Shown: positions 21,239 through 31,843, counted from the stretch's first letter. The stretch: 64,000 nt of DNA from Symbiobacterium thermophilum (GCA_020725105.1 DYFQ01000010.1:5038-69037), one strand, 5' to 3'. A program made the numbers and translations. Notes: generated from the letters alone by a model not told the origin.

Positions 21239-22537
21239 GTGGCCGCCGTGGCAAGGCCGCAGACCATCGCCGAGAAGATCCTGGCGGCTCACGCCGGCCT
21301 GGAGTTCGTGGAGCCCGGGCAACTGGTCCTCGTCCGGGTGGACTTCCTGCTGGCCAACGACATCACCGCCCCGCCGGCCATCGAGGCGTTCCGGAAGATG
21401 GGCGCCCGGCGGGTGTTTGACCGGTCCCGGCTGGCGCTGGTGCCCGACCACTTCGCCCCGGCCAGGGACGTGGCCGCCGCCGAGTTGCTGAGGGTCACCC
21501 GGGACTTCGCCCGGGAGCACGACGTCGAGCACTACTTCGAGGTCGGGGAGATGGGCATCGAGCACGTCGTCCTGCCCGAGTCGGGCCTGGCGCTGCCGGG
21601 CGAGGTGATCCTGGGGGCCGACTCCCACACCTGCACCTACGGGGCGCTGGGCGCCTTTGCCTGCGGCGTCGGCTCCACCGACCTGGCCGCGGCCATGGCG
21701 CTGGGCGAGACCTGGCTGAAGGTGCCGCCGACCGTACGCTTCGAGTTCACCGGGCGGCTCCGGCCCTGGGTGTCGGCCAAGGACCTGATCCTTCACACCA
21801 TCGGCCGCATCGGGGTGGACGGCGCCCGCTACCAGGCCATGGAGTTCGCCGGGCCTCTCATCGAGGCGATGGACATGGCGGGCCGGATGACCATGGCCAA
21901 CATGGCCGTGGAGGCCGGCGCCAAGACGGGGCTCGTAAACCCCGACGCCACCACCCTCGAGTACGTCGCGCCGCGGGCCCGCCGGCCCTTCAGCCCCGCC
22001 CGGTCCGACCCCGACGCCCGTTACGAGGCGGTCCACCGCTGGGACGTGTCAGACCTGGAACCCCAGGTCAGCCTGCCCCACTCCCCCGAGAACGTGGTGC
22101 CCGTCACCGAGGTGGACCCGGTGCCCATCGACCAGGTGTTCATCGGCACCTGCACCAACGGCCGCCTGGAGGACCTGCGGGTAGCGGCCCGGCTGCTGAA
22201 AGGCCGGCGGGTGGCGCGCGGGTTGCGGTGCCTGGTCATCCCCGGCAGCCAGGCGGTGTACCTGCAGGCGCTGCGGGAGGGGATCATCGAGGCCTTCATC
22301 GAGGCCGGCTGCATCGTGTCCACCAGTACCTGCGGCCCGTGCATCGGCGGCCACATGGGGGTGCTGGCCGAGGGCGAGCGGGCGGTGTCCACCAACAACC
22401 GCAACTTCTACGGCCGGATGGGGGCGCGAGGGGCCTTCAACTACCTGGCCAGCCCGGCGGTGGCGGCCGCCACGGCGGTGCTGGGCCGGGTGGCCCACCC
22501 GGCGGAACTGGGCGTCCCCGTCGAGGAGGTGGCCTAG
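21239..22537 (+). CDS. leuC: 3-isopropylmalate dehydratase large subunit
   Basis: GADSHTCTYGALGAFACGVGSTDLAAAMALGETW, IGTCTNGRLEDLRVAARLLKGRRV, GPCIGGHMGVLAEGE; GTG 21248 is an alternative start. Confidence 0.96.
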   Translation: MAAVARPQTIAEKILAAHAGLEFVEPGQLVLVRVDFLLANDITAPPAIEAFRKMGARRVFDRSRLALVPDHFAPARDVAAAELLRVTRDFAREHDVEHYFEVGEMGIEHVVLPESGLALPGEVILGADSHTCTYGALGAFACGVGSTDLAAAMALGETWLKVPPTVRFEFTGRLRPWVSAKDLILHTIGRIGVDGARYQAMEFAGPLIEAMDMAGRMTMANMAVEAGAKTGLVNPDATTLEYVAPRARRPFSPARSDPDARYEAVHRWDVSDLEPQVSLPHSPENVVPVTEVDPVPIDQVFIGTCTNGRLEDLRVAARLLKGRRVARGLRCLVIPGSQAVYLQALREGIIEAFIEAGCIVSTSTCGPCIGGHMGVLAEGERAVSTNNRNFYGRMGARGAFNYLASPAVAAATAVLGRVAHPAELGVPVEEVA

Positions 22538-23053
22538 GTGCGCGAGCTACGCGGGCGGGTCCACCGGGTCGGCGACGACGTGGACACCGACGTCATCATC
22601 CCCGGCCGCTACCTGGCGCTTACCCGGCCCGAAGACCTGGCCCGCCACGTCCTGGAGGATCTTGACCCCGAGCTGGCCCGCCGGATCCGGCCGGGCGACG
22701 TGCTGGTGGCGGGGAAGAACTTCGGCTGCGGCAGTTCCCGGGAGCACGCCCCGGTGGCCCTGAAGGCGGCCGGCGTCGGCTGCGTCATCGCCGGGTCCTT
22801 TGCCCGGATCTTCTACCGCAACGCCATCAACGTGGGGCTGCCGATCCTGGAGTGCCCCGAGGCCGCCCGGGAACTCGAGGCCGGCGCCGCGGTCAGCGTG
22901 GACCTGACACGCGGCGCTATCCGGGACGAGGGCTCGGGCCGGGAGTACCGGGCGGCGGTCTTCCCTCCCTTCGTGCTGGAGATCATCCGGGCCGGCGGGC
23001 TGGTGCCCTACGTCCGGCGGCGGCTGGGCGGGGACGGGGAGGCGGTGTCTTGA
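22538..23053 (+). CDS. leuD: 3-isopropylmalate dehydratase small subunit
   Basis: DDVDTDVIIPGRYLALTRPEDLARHVLED, VAGKNFGCGSSREHAPVALKAAGV; GTG start. Confidence 0.96.
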   Translation: MRELRGRVHRVGDDVDTDVIIPGRYLALTRPEDLARHVLEDLDPELARRIRPGDVLVAGKNFGCGSSREHAPVALKAAGVGCVIAGSFARIFYRNAINVGLPILECPEAARELEAGAAVSVDLTRGAIRDEGSGREYRAAVFPPFVLEIIRAGGLVPYVRRRLGGDGEAVS

Positions 23054-24207
23054 GCGCGGCCAGGACCTGGCGGGTGCTCTTCTTGCCGGGGGACGGCGTC
23101 GGCCCGGAGGTCACCGCCGAGGCCAGGAAGGTCCTGGAGGTGGCCGGCCGCCGGGCCGGGGCGAGCTTCGAGTTCGACACCGGGCTGGTCGGCGGCGCCG
23201 CCGTCGAGGCCACCGGCGTGCCGCTCCCGCCCCAGACCCTCCGGGCGGCCCGGCGGGCCGACGCCGTCTTCCTGGGGGCGGTGGGCGGCCCCCGGTGGGA
23301 CGGCCTCCCCGCCGACCGCCGGCCGGAGGCGGGCCTGCTCGCGCTCAGGCGGGCGCTCGGCGTTCACGCCAACCTGAGACCCTTCCGGGTCCACCCCGGG
23401 CTGGCCGGGGCCTCGCCTCTTCGCTCCGAGGTGGTCGCGGGCGGCGTGGACGTGCTCATCGTCCGGGAACTGGTGGGGGGTCTCTACTTCGGCCGGCCCC
23501 GGGGCCGGTGGCCCCACCCCTCGGGGGCCAGGGCGGTGGACACCATGGCCTATTGCACCGGGGAGGTCCGGCGGGTGGCGCGGGTGGCGTTTGGCCTGGC
23601 CCGCCGGCGGCGCCGGCGGCTGGCGTCGGTGGACAAGGCCAACGTGCTGGAAACCTCCCGGCTGTGGCGGGAGGTGGTGGAGGAGGAGGCGGCCGCCTTC
23701 CCCGACGTGGAGCTCGAACACGTGCTGGTGGACACCTGCGCCATGCGCCTGGTGCAGCGGCCGCGGAGCTTTGACGTGATCCTGACCGAGAACACCTTTG
23801 GCGACATCCTCTCGGACCTGGCGGCCGGGCTGGTGGGCTCCATCGGGCTTCTGCCGTCGGCCAGCCTGGCCGACGCCGGGGCCCCCGCGGGGGGCACACG
23901 CCGCTCGCCCGGCCTGTACGAACCGGTCCACGGCTCGGCCCCCGACATCGCCGGCCGGGGCGTGGCCAACCCGGTGGGGGCCATCCTGTCGGCCGCCCTC
24001 CTGCTCCGCCACGGCTGTGGCCTGGAGGCCGCGGCCAGGCGGGTGGAGGGCGCCGTCTGGACCACGCTGGCCGGCGGCGCCCACCCCCCGGACCTGGGGG
24101 GCGGTAGCGGCCGGCCCCTCGGTACGGCTGAGCTTGGTGACCGGATCGCCCGGGCCGTCGAGACGGGCCCCGGGCGTGGCGAAGGTGACGAGGAGGCGCT
24201 CACGTGA
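23050..24207 (+). CDS. leuB: 3-isopropylmalate dehydrogenase
   Basis: LPGDGVGPEVTAEARKVLE, RELVGGLYFG, FDVILTENTFGDILSDLAAGLVGSIGLLPSASL, EPVHGSAPDIAGRGVANPVGAILS; TTG start overlapping the leuD stop. Confidence 0.95.
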   Translation: MSAARTWRVLFLPGDGVGPEVTAEARKVLEVAGRRAGASFEFDTGLVGGAAVEATGVPLPPQTLRAARRADAVFLGAVGGPRWDGLPADRRPEAGLLALRRALGVHANLRPFRVHPGLAGASPLRSEVVAGGVDVLIVRELVGGLYFGRPRGRWPHPSGARAVDTMAYCTGEVRRVARVAFGLARRRRRRLASVDKANVLETSRLWREVVEEEAAAFPDVELEHVLVDTCAMRLVQRPRSFDVILTENTFGDILSDLAAGLVGSIGLLPSASLADAGAPAGGTRRSPGLYEPVHGSAPDIAGRGVANPVGAILSAALLLRHGCGLEAAARRVEGAVWTTLAGGAHPPDLGGGSGRPLGTAELGDRIARAVETGPGRGEGDEEALT

Positions 24208-25112
24208 GCAATCAGGTCTATCTCAACGGCCAGTGGGTTCCCGCTCCCGAGGCCCGGGTGTCGGTGTTCGACCACGGTTACCTCTACGGCGACGGGGTGT
24301 TCGAGGGCATCCGCGCCTACAACGGGCGCGTCTTTCGCCTGCAGGAGCACCTGGACCGGCTCTACCGGTCGGCCAGGGCCATCCTGCTCCGCGTCCCGCT
24401 GGAGCCCGGCGCGCTGACCGAGGCGGTGCTGGAAACCTGCAGGCGGAACCGCCTCGAGGACGGCTACATCCGGCTCGTCGTGTCGCGGGGCAACGGCGAC
24501 CTGGGCCTGGACCCCCGGCGTTGCGGGCCGCCCACGGTGGTGGTCATCGCCGACCGGATCCAGCTTTACCCGGCGGAACTCTACGCCACCGGCCTGCGGC
24601 TGATGACGGTAGCCACCCGGCGCAACCACCCCGAGGCGCTGAACCCCCGGGTGAAGTCGCTCAACTACCTCAACAACATCCTGGCCAAGATCGAGGCCAA
24701 CCTGGCCGGCTACCCCGAGGTGCTCATGCTGAGCCACGAGGGTTACGTGGTGGAGGGCACCGGCGACAACGTGTTCATCGTCCGGGGGCGGGCGCTCATC
24801 ACCCCGCCGCCCCATGTCGGCATCCTGGAGGGCATCACCCGGGCCGCCGTCATGGACCTGGCGAGAGGGATGGGCCTCGGGGTCCGGGAAGCCGTGTTCA
24901 CCCGCCACGACGTGTGGACGGCGGACGAGTGCTTTCTCACCGGGACGGCGGCCGAAGTCATTCCCGTGGTCGAGTGCGACGGCCGGGTCATCGGCGAGGG
25001 CACGCCGGGCCCCGTGACCCTGGCCCTGATGCAGGCGTACCGGGAACTTGTCCGCCGGGAAGGGACGCCCATCCACGAGCGGGCGACCGGGGCGGCCGCC
25101 GCCACCGGCTAG
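24204..25112 (+). CDS. ilvE: Branched-chain amino acid aminotransferase
   Basis: FDHGYLYGDGVFEGIRAYNGRVFRLQEHLDRL, VKSLNYLNNILAKIEANL, EGTGDNVFIV; GTG start. Confidence 0.95.
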   Translation: MSNQVYLNGQWVPAPEARVSVFDHGYLYGDGVFEGIRAYNGRVFRLQEHLDRLYRSARAILLRVPLEPGALTEAVLETCRRNRLEDGYIRLVVSRGNGDLGLDPRRCGPPTVVVIADRIQLYPAELYATGLRLMTVATRRNHPEALNPRVKSLNYLNNILAKIEANLAGYPEVLMLSHEGYVVEGTGDNVFIVRGRALITPPPHVGILEGITRAAVMDLARGMGLGVREAVFTRHDVWTADECFLTGTAAEVIPVVECDGRVIGEGTPGPVTLALMQAYRELVRREGTPIHERATGAAAATG

Positions 25113-25187
25113 CCCGGGGACGGGCCCGGCCCGGCCGGGGCGGGCAACGGGCGGGCCGGCAGCCCCCGGCGCGAAGGAGTGATCGGC

Positions 25188-26912
25188 GTGGCAAAAACCC
25201 TGGAACCGATGGCTTCCGGTGCCCTGCGCAGCCGGGCGGTGCTGGTGGGACCCGAACGGGCGCCCCACCGGTCCCTGTTCAAGGCCATGGGCTACACCGA
25301 CGAGGAACTGGCCCGCCCCCTGGTCGGGGTGATCAACAGCCACAACGAGATCATTCCCGGCCACGTGCACCTGGGCGTCATCGCCCGGGCGGTGATGGAC
25401 GGGATCCGGATGGCCGGCGGCACGCCGGTCCAGTTCGGAACCATCGGCGTGGACGACGGCATCGCCATGGGCCACCGGGGGATGCGCTTTTCCCTGGCCA
25501 GCCGGGAGCTGATCGCCGACTCGGTGGAGGTGGTGGCCGAGGCTCACGCCCTGGACGCCCTGGTCCTCATCCCCAACTGCGACAAGATCACGCCCGGCAT
25601 GCTGATGGCCGCCGCCCGGTTGAACCTGCCGGCGGTGATGGTTTCCGGTGGTCCGATGCTGGCCGGGCGCTTCCAGGGCCGGGCCGTGGACCTCTCCACC
25701 GTCTTCGAGGCGGTTGGCGCGGTGAAGGCGGGCCGGATGTCCGAAGCCGAACTCTTTGAACTGGAGGAGGTGGCCTGCCCCGGTTGCGGCTCCTGCTCGG
25801 GCATGTTCACCGCCAATTCCATGAACTGCCTGACCGAGGCCATCGGGCTCGGCCTGCCCGGCAACGGCACCATCCCCGCCGTCGAGGCGGCCAGGCTGCG
25901 CCTGGCCAAGCAGGCCGGCATGGCCATCATGGAGCTCATCGCCCGGGACGTCCGGGCCCGCGACGTGCTCACGGCCGCCGCCTTCCGAAACGCCATCGCC
26001 GTCGACATGGCCCTCGGCTGCTCCACCAACACGGTGCTGCACCTCCTGGCCATCGCCCACGAGGCCGGCCTGGAGGACGAGGTGGACCTGGGAGTCATCG
26101 AAGCCGTGGGCCAGCGGGTACCGCAACTGTGCAGGCTGGCCCCCGCCGGGCCCCACCACCTGCAGGATCTGCACGAGGCGGGCGGGGTCCAGGCGGTCCT
26201 GGCCGAACTGGCCGAGCACGGGCTGGTTGACCCCGGCGTCATGACCGTGACCGGCAAGACCCTGGGGGAGAACCTGGCCGGACGGCGAAGCCGCCTGGCC
26301 GCGGCCAGAAACCTCCGGGCCGACGTCGTCCGGCCGGTCTCCGATCCCCACTCCCGTACCGGCGGCCTGGCGGTGCTCTTCGGTTCGCTGGCCCCCGAGG
26401 GCGCCGTGGTGAAGGCGGGCGCCGTCGCCCCCGGGATGCTGCGCCACACCGGCCCGGCGCGGGTCTTCGACGCCGAGGAGGAGGCGGTGGCGGCCATCCT
26501 GGACGGCCGGATCCGCCCCGGCGACGTGGTGGTCGTCCGCCACGAGGGACCCCGCGGCGGACCCGGCATGCGGGAGATGCTCGCCCCCACCTCGGCCCTG
26601 GCCGGCATGGGCCTGGACGCCACCGTGGCCCTGGTGACCGACGGGCGGTTCTCCGGCGCCACCCGGGGGGCGGCCATCGGGCACGTCTCCCCCGAGGCCG
26701 CCGCCGGTGGGCCCATCGGCCTGGTGGAGGAGGGCGACCCCATCACCGTAGACATCCCCGGCCGCCGGATCGAGCTGGACGTGGATCCCGGGGTCCTGGC
26801 CGGCCGGCGGGCCCGCCACGCGCCGCCGGCGCCGAGGGAAACCCGGGGCTACCTGGCCCGCTACGCCCGGCTGGTGACCTCGGCCAGCACCGGCGCCGTG
26901 CTGAAGCTCTGA
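25188..26912 (+). CDS. ilvD: Dihydroxy-acid dehydratase
   Basis: [95 protein letters not shown]. Confidence 0.98.
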   Translation: MAKTLEPMASGALRSRAVLVGPERAPHRSLFKAMGYTDEELARPLVGVINSHNEIIPGHVHLGVIARAVMDGIRMAGGTPVQFGTIGVDDGIAMGHRGMRFSLASRELIADSVEVVAEAHALDALVLIPNCDKITPGMLMAAARLNLPAVMVSGGPMLAGRFQGRAVDLSTVFEAVGAVKAGRMSEAELFELEEVACPGCGSCSGMFTANSMNCLTEAIGLGLPGNGTIPAVEAARLRLAKQAGMAIMELIARDVRARDVLTAAAFRNAIAVDMALGCSTNTVLHLLAIAHEAGLEDEVDLGVIEAVGQRVPQLCRLAPAGPHHLQDLHEAGGVQAVLAELAEHGLVDPGVMTVTGKTLGENLAGRRSRLAAARNLRADVVRPVSDPHSRTGGLAVLFGSLAPEGAVVKAGAVAPGMLRHTGPARVFDAEEEAVAAILDGRIRPGDVVVVRHEGPRGGPGMREMLAPTSALAGMGLDATVALVTDGRFSGATRGAAIGHVSPEAAAGGPIGLVEEGDPITVDIPGRRIELDVDPGVLAGRRARHAPPAPRETRGYLARYARLVTSASTGAVLKL

Positions 26913-26985
26913 GGTCGAGGCCGGCCCGGCCGCCGCGACGGCGGGCCGGCACGGGGCTGGTTTTCAGGCGGGAGGGACGGAGACC

Positions 26986-28659
26986 ATGGAGTTGACGGGT
27001 GCCCAGGCGGTGGTGGAAAGCCTCAAGCGGGAAGGGGTGGACCTGGTCTTCGGGATTCCCGGGGGTGCCGTCCTGCCCATCTACGATGCGCTGGTGGACT
27101 CGGGCATCCGCCACGTCCTGGTTCGTCACGAGCAGGCGGCAGCGCACGCCGCCGACGGCTACGCCCGGGCCTCGGGCCGGGTCGGGGTGTGTCTGGCCAC
27201 CTCGGGGCCGGGCGCCACCAACCTGGTGACCGGACTCTGCACCGCTCACATGGACTCGGTGCCGGTGGTGGCCATCACCGGCCAGGTCCCCCGGTCGGTC
27301 ATCGGCACCGACGCCTTCCAGGAGGCCGACGTCTGGGGAGTTACCATGCCGGTGACCAAGCACAACTACCTGGTGAAAGACTCGCGGGCGCTACCGCGCG
27401 TCCTCAAGGAAGCCTTTTACATCGCCCGCTCCGGCCGGCCGGGCCCCGTACTGGTCGACATCCCCAGGGACGTGCAGAACGAAACCATTCCCTACGAGGT
27501 GCCCGAGGGCGTTTCACTGCGGGGTTACAAACCGGTGACCGCGCCCCACGCCATCCAGGTCCGCCGGGCCGCCGAGGCCATCGCCCGGGCCGGGCGGCCG
27601 ATGCTGTACGCGGGGGGCGGGGTCATCGGCGCCGGCGCCCACCGGGAACTGGTGGCCCTGGCCGAGCGGTGCCAGTTGCCGGTCACCACCACCCTCATGG
27701 CGCTGGGGGCCTTTCCCGGCGACCACCCGCTGTTCATGGGGATGCCCGGGATGCACGGGTCGGTCTGCGCCGTCCGGGCCTTCACCGAGGCGGACCTGAT
27801 CGTGGCCGTGGGGGCCCGTTTCGACGACCGGGTGACGGGCAAGCCCGACGAGTTCGCCCGCCAGGCCCGGATCATCCACGTCGACATCGACGCGGCCGAG
27901 GTGGGCAAGATCGTCGACGCCCACATCCCCATCGTGGCCGACGCCCGGGCCGGGCTCCAGGCCCTTCTGGAGGTGGTCGAGCCCAGGCCGCGGAGCGAGT
28001 GGAACGACCGCGTCGACGGGTGGAAGTCGGCGCACCCCTTCAGCTACGCCCCTTCCGATACCGACATCCGCCCCCAGGCGGTGGTGGAGGCCGTCTACCG
28101 CGCCACCGGCGGCAACGCCATCGTGGCCACCGGGGTGGGCCAGCACCAGATGTGGGCGGCCCAGTACTACCGGTTCCGGGAGCCCCGGACCTTTCTCACC
28201 TCCGGCGGGCTGGGGACCATGGGTTTCGGGCTGCCGGCGGCCATGGGGGCGTGGTTTGCCCGGCCCGACCGGACGGTGGTCCTCATCGACGGTGACGGCA
28301 GCTTCCAGATGACCCTTCAGGAACTGGCCACGGTGGTCGAGTACGGGATCCCGGTCAAGGTCTTCATTCTCAACAACCAGAACCTGGGCATGGTCCGCCA
28401 GTGGCAGCAACTCTTCTACCAGCGCCGTTACAGCGCGGTGAACCTGGCGGCCAGCCCCGACTTCGCCCGGGTGGCCGGGGCCTTCGGCGTCTCCGGCCGC
28501 CGGGTGACCGACCCCGCCCACGTGGAGCCGGCCCTTCGCTGGGCCCTGGCCGAGCCGGGCCCGGTGGTCCTGGATTTCATCGTCCGGGAAGAGGAAAACG
28601 TCTATCCCATGGTCCCGGCGGGGGCGCCCTTGACCCGGCAGATCGAGACGGGGGAATGA
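26986..28659 (+). CDS. ilvB: Acetolactate synthase large (catalytic) subunit
   Basis: GIPGGAVLPIYDAL, RHEQAAAHAADGYARASGRVGVCLATSGPGATNLVTGL, ILNNQNLGMVRQWQQLFYQRRYSAVNL. Confidence 0.98.
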   Translation: MELTGAQAVVESLKREGVDLVFGIPGGAVLPIYDALVDSGIRHVLVRHEQAAAHAADGYARASGRVGVCLATSGPGATNLVTGLCTAHMDSVPVVAITGQVPRSVIGTDAFQEADVWGVTMPVTKHNYLVKDSRALPRVLKEAFYIARSGRPGPVLVDIPRDVQNETIPYEVPEGVSLRGYKPVTAPHAIQVRRAAEAIARAGRPMLYAGGGVIGAGAHRELVALAERCQLPVTTTLMALGAFPGDHPLFMGMPGMHGSVCAVRAFTEADLIVAVGARFDDRVTGKPDEFARQARIIHVDIDAAEVGKIVDAHIPIVADARAGLQALLEVVEPRPRSEWNDRVDGWKSAHPFSYAPSDTDIRPQAVVEAVYRATGGNAIVATGVGQHQMWAAQYYRFREPRTFLTSGGLGTMGFGLPAAMGAWFARPDRTVVLIDGDGSFQMTLQELATVVEYGIPVKVFILNNQNLGMVRQWQQLFYQRRYSAVNLAASPDFARVAGAFGVSGRRVTDPAHVEPALRWALAEPGPVVLDFIVREEENVYPMVPAGAPLTRQIETGE

Positions 28660-28778
28660 CCCGGCCGGCCCCCGATTCGCGGCGCGCTGCCGCGGCGGGA
28701 CCGAGGGGTTGGCCCCGCCTCCCCCCGGCGGCCGGGCAGGGCCGGCGGCCGGAAGGGTAGAAGATGCCAGCGGGTGGC

Positions 28779-28816
28779 GCCCTGCCGGGCCAGAGGCGCC
28801 CTGCCGGGCCAGAGGT
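28779..28816 (+). repeat. 19-bp tandem duplication
   Basis: GCCCTGCCGGGCCAGAGGC / GCCCTGCCGGGCCAGAGGT, 18/19 identical. Confidence 0.9.
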
Positions 28817-28843
28817 GCCCGGCCGGCCGCGGGAGGTCAGCCA

Positions 28844-30283
28844 GTGGAGTATCCCGGGATCCGCCGGCCCAAACCTGAAGAGATCGACCACGTCGTGCGG
28901 GTCTGCCGTGACGTCCTGGCCCGGGAGCCGGAAAACATCGGCGCCCGGAACGACCTGGCCGTCTGCTACCTGGAACTGGAACGCTGGGACGATGCCATCT
29001 CGGAACTCAGGCGCATCCTGGAACTCGACGACAGCTACGCCCCCGCCCACTACCTCCTGGGCGTCGCCCTGGCGGAGCAAGCCCGGTTCGACGAGGCGCT
29101 CCGGGAGTTCGAATGGGTCATCCAGAACGCCCCGGCCCGGCAGGCCGGCGGGCGCCGGGGCTTGTTGCGGCGGCAAAAGCCCGCCGGCCCCGAAGCGCTG
29201 TCGCTGGTGGCGCCGGCCCACTACTTCACTGGCCGGGTCCTGGCCGCCCGCGGCGAGCTGACCGGGGCCTACGAAGCCTTTCGCCGGTCGGTGGCTCTGG
29301 ACCCCGCCCCGCCGCAGCCGTTGCCCTACGTCTATCTGGGAGAGGCCGCCCTGGCGCTGGGCCGGGTTCACGAGGCCGTCGCCGCCTGGCAGCGGGCGGC
29401 GGAGCTCGATCCCCGGGACGGCAAGGTCCGGCAGCTTCTGGGGGCGGCGTACCTGGACACCGGCCAGTACCACCTGGCCATCGTGGAGACCCTCCGCGCC
29501 TTGGAACTGGGCCAGCGTACCCCGAAGGCCCTGTTCAACCTGGGCCTCGCTTACAGCGCCACCGGCCAGCTTGACAAGGCGGCCGAGACCTTTCGCGAAC
29601 TGGTGGCCGTGGCCCCGGGCGATCCCCGGGCCCATGTAGGGCTGGGGGAAGCGGAGGCCCTCCGGGGGGACCTCGACGCGGCTCGCGGTCACTGGGAGCG
29701 GGCCCTGGAGCTTGACGCGGGCCATCCTGACGCCCACTACAACCTGGGCGTCGCCGCCGCCCAGGCAGGACGGTGGGACGAGGCGGAAACCCACTGGCGG
29801 CGCGTCCTGGCTCGAGATGCCCGTTACCTTCGAGCCCACATGAGCCTGGCCACCCTGGCCATGCGCCGGGGCCAGGCCGGCGTCGCCCGCCAGCACTGGG
29901 AAAAGGTGCGGGAACTGGACCCCCGCGGGGCTGAAGCCCCCCTGGCCCTGGCCGAACTCGCGCTGCGGGCCGGCCAGGCCGGCGAGGCCAGCGGCCTGGC
30001 CAGAGAGGCGGCGGAACTGGCGCCCGACGACCCCCGGGCCCACTTTCTCCTGGGGCTTGGCCGGCTGGCCGCCGGGGACGAGAGGGGCGGGCTTTCCGCC
30101 TGGAAACGGGCCCACGAGCTTGACCCCGACTTCCCGGTTGCCTTCAGGGCGCTCCTGGCGGAGCCGGCGGTGGAAGGATGGCTCGAGCGGGCCACCAGGG
30201 CCGCCGAGCGCAGCCGGGACCGCGGAGCGGTCCGCGCCGTCGGGGCGGTAGCCGCCGCCCGGGACGCGTCAGTCAAAGAATAG
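28844..30283 (+). CDS. Tetratricopeptide repeat protein
   Basis: Repeated TPR signatures such as ARNDLAVCYLELERWDDAISELRRILELDDSYAPAHYLLG and ALFNLGLAYSATGQLDKAAETFRELVAVAPGDPRAHVGLG; GTG start. Confidence 0.9.
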   Translation: MEYPGIRRPKPEEIDHVVRVCRDVLAREPENIGARNDLAVCYLELERWDDAISELRRILELDDSYAPAHYLLGVALAEQARFDEALREFEWVIQNAPARQAGGRRGLLRRQKPAGPEALSLVAPAHYFTGRVLAARGELTGAYEAFRRSVALDPAPPQPLPYVYLGEAALALGRVHEAVAAWQRAAELDPRDGKVRQLLGAAYLDTGQYHLAIVETLRALELGQRTPKALFNLGLAYSATGQLDKAAETFRELVAVAPGDPRAHVGLGEAEALRGDLDAARGHWERALELDAGHPDAHYNLGVAAAQAGRWDEAETHWRRVLARDARYLRAHMSLATLAMRRGQAGVARQHWEKVRELDPRGAEAPLALAELALRAGQAGEASGLAREAAELAPDDPRAHFLLGLGRLAAGDERGGLSAWKRAHELDPDFPVAFRALLAEPAVEGWLERATRAAERSRDRGAVRAVGAVAAARDASVKE

Positions 30284-30515
30284 GCGGGCGACGCCGGGGC
30301 GTGTCCTCCGGCTCTTGCTCGCGGGGCAGCCGGGGCAGGCGGGGCCAGCGGGGCGGACCGGGCTCCACCTGCTCGGTGGCGGCCCGGACCAGGGTGAACA
30401 GGATGAGCAGCGCCCCCAGGAGCCGGATCCAGGGGTGGGACAAGAACAGGACCGACCACAGGCCGATCATGGTCCACACGGCATATTCCAGGAGCCGCCA
30501 GTCCAAACCGCTCAC
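30273..30515 (-). CDS. Small hypothetical membrane protein
   Basis: 80 aa with a hydrophobic segment YAVWTMIGLWSVLFLSHPWIRLLGALLILFTLV, convergent with the TPR gene; family not recognised. Confidence 0.55.
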   Translation of the reverse strand: MSGLDWRLLEYAVWTMIGLWSVLFLSHPWIRLLGALLILFTLVRAATEQVEPGPPRWPRLPRLPREQEPEDTPRRRPPIL

Positions 30516-30584
30516 CCCGTCGAGTCGTCACCCTGACTGGCGGCGAGAGCATTCGGCGGGCGCCCGGCGAAGTCCTGTACCGCG

Positions 30585-31739
30585 GTGGCGGGCCCGTTCA
30601 GGGAGGGTTCGAAGCTGGAAGGCCGTTGCCGCTTCCGGGACCTGGGGCTCGAGCTAGGCGCGTACCGCCCCGGTCCACTGAACGCCATTACCGACGTGCC
30701 CGGGGTGCGGGTGGGCCACGTGACGCTCATCGAGGGCGAGGGCCCGCTGGTGCCGGGCCGGGGCCCGGTGCGAACCGGCGTGACCGCCGTCGTCTTCGAG
30801 CAGTGCCGCCAGGGGCCGCTGCCCGCCCGCCTGTTCGCCGGCATTCACGTCCTCTCCGGGGCCGGTGACCTGAGCGGGGCCACCCAGGTGGCCGACTGGG
30901 GCCTTCTGGAGGCGCCGGTGCTCCTGGCCAACACCATGGCCGCCGGGATCGTCCGCGACGCCTGCATCCGCTGGATCGCCGAGCACTATCCGGACATGCC
31001 CACCTTCCACGACCCGGTGGTGCCGGTGGTGGGCGAGTGCGACGACAGCTACCTGAACGACATGGCCGGCCCCCACGTCACCGAGGCCCACGTCCGCCAG
31101 GCCCTGGAGGCGGCGTCAACGGGGCCCGTCGCCGAGGGAAGCGTGGGCGCCGGCACGGGCATGGTCACCTTCGAGTTCAAGGCGGGTATCGGCACCGCGT
31201 CCCGGGTGCTCGACCAGGACCGGGGCGAATACACCCTGGGCGTGCTCGTCCTGGCCAACTTCGGGGATCGCCACCGCTTCACCGTCCAGGGGGTGCCGGT
31301 CGGCCGGCTGATCCGGGACCTGTTACCCCGGGACCACGTGGAGGGCTCGTCCGTCACGGTGCTGGCCACCGACGCGCCGCTTCTACCCCACCAGTTGACC
31401 GCGCTGGCCCGCCGGGCCACCCTGGGGCTGGGCCGGCTTGGCTCCTACGGCTCCTTCGGCTCGGGCGAGTTCGTGGTGGCCGTGTCCACCGCCAACGTGC
31501 TGCCGCGGGTGCCGAGCCCCAGGACCTTCCCCGTGGAGGTGCTGGGACCGTCGCGGAGCCGGATCAACCCCCTCTTCGAGGCCGCCATCGAGGCCGTCGA
31601 GGAAGCCGTGCTCAACGCCTTGTGCGCCGCCGAGACCATGGTGGGCCGGGACGATAACCCCGCCTACGCGCTACCGCTGGGCCGGTTCGTGGAACTCCTG
31701 TCGCGCGGCGGTGGACCGGCCACGGATCGCCGGGGCTGA
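30585..31739 (+). CDS. P1/DmpA family peptidase (S58, L-aminopeptidase/D-esterase-like)
   Basis: GAYRPGPLNAITDVPGVRVGHVTL, GSVGAGTGMVTFEFKAGIGTASR, GSYGSFGSGEFVVAVSTAN. Confidence 0.88.
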   Translation: MAGPFREGSKLEGRCRFRDLGLELGAYRPGPLNAITDVPGVRVGHVTLIEGEGPLVPGRGPVRTGVTAVVFEQCRQGPLPARLFAGIHVLSGAGDLSGATQVADWGLLEAPVLLANTMAAGIVRDACIRWIAEHYPDMPTFHDPVVPVVGECDDSYLNDMAGPHVTEAHVRQALEAASTGPVAEGSVGAGTGMVTFEFKAGIGTASRVLDQDRGEYTLGVLVLANFGDRHRFTVQGVPVGRLIRDLLPRDHVEGSSVTVLATDAPLLPHQLTALARRATLGLGRLGSYGSFGSGEFVVAVSTANVLPRVPSPRTFPVEVLGPSRSRINPLFEAAIEAVEEAVLNALCAAETMVGRDDNPAYALPLGRFVELLSRGGGPATDRRG

Positions 31740-31797
31740 CCTGGCGGGCCCCTGCCGCTTCAGTCGTCTGGCCGCCTGACCGATAACATTGGTGAGC

Positions 31798-31817
31798 CGC
31801 GACCCCGGCGGGTCGCG
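31798..31817. terminator. Stem-loop between the DmpA-like and GGDEF genes
   Basis: CGCGACCC-CGGC-GGGTCGCG perfect 8-bp stem; no clear T-tract. Confidence 0.35.
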
Positions 31818-31843
31818 CCTACCCAGGGATGGGGCCAGGCGGG

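Noticed and set aside
20222-22036. 604-aa minus-strand ORF
   Set aside because: Antisense shadow of leuA/leuC with no domain-like composition
23550-26819. 1089-aa minus-strand ORF
   Set aside because: Antisense to leuB, ilvE and ilvD; low-complexity G/H/P/R-rich translation typical of shadow ORFs in GC-rich DNA; no recognisable domains
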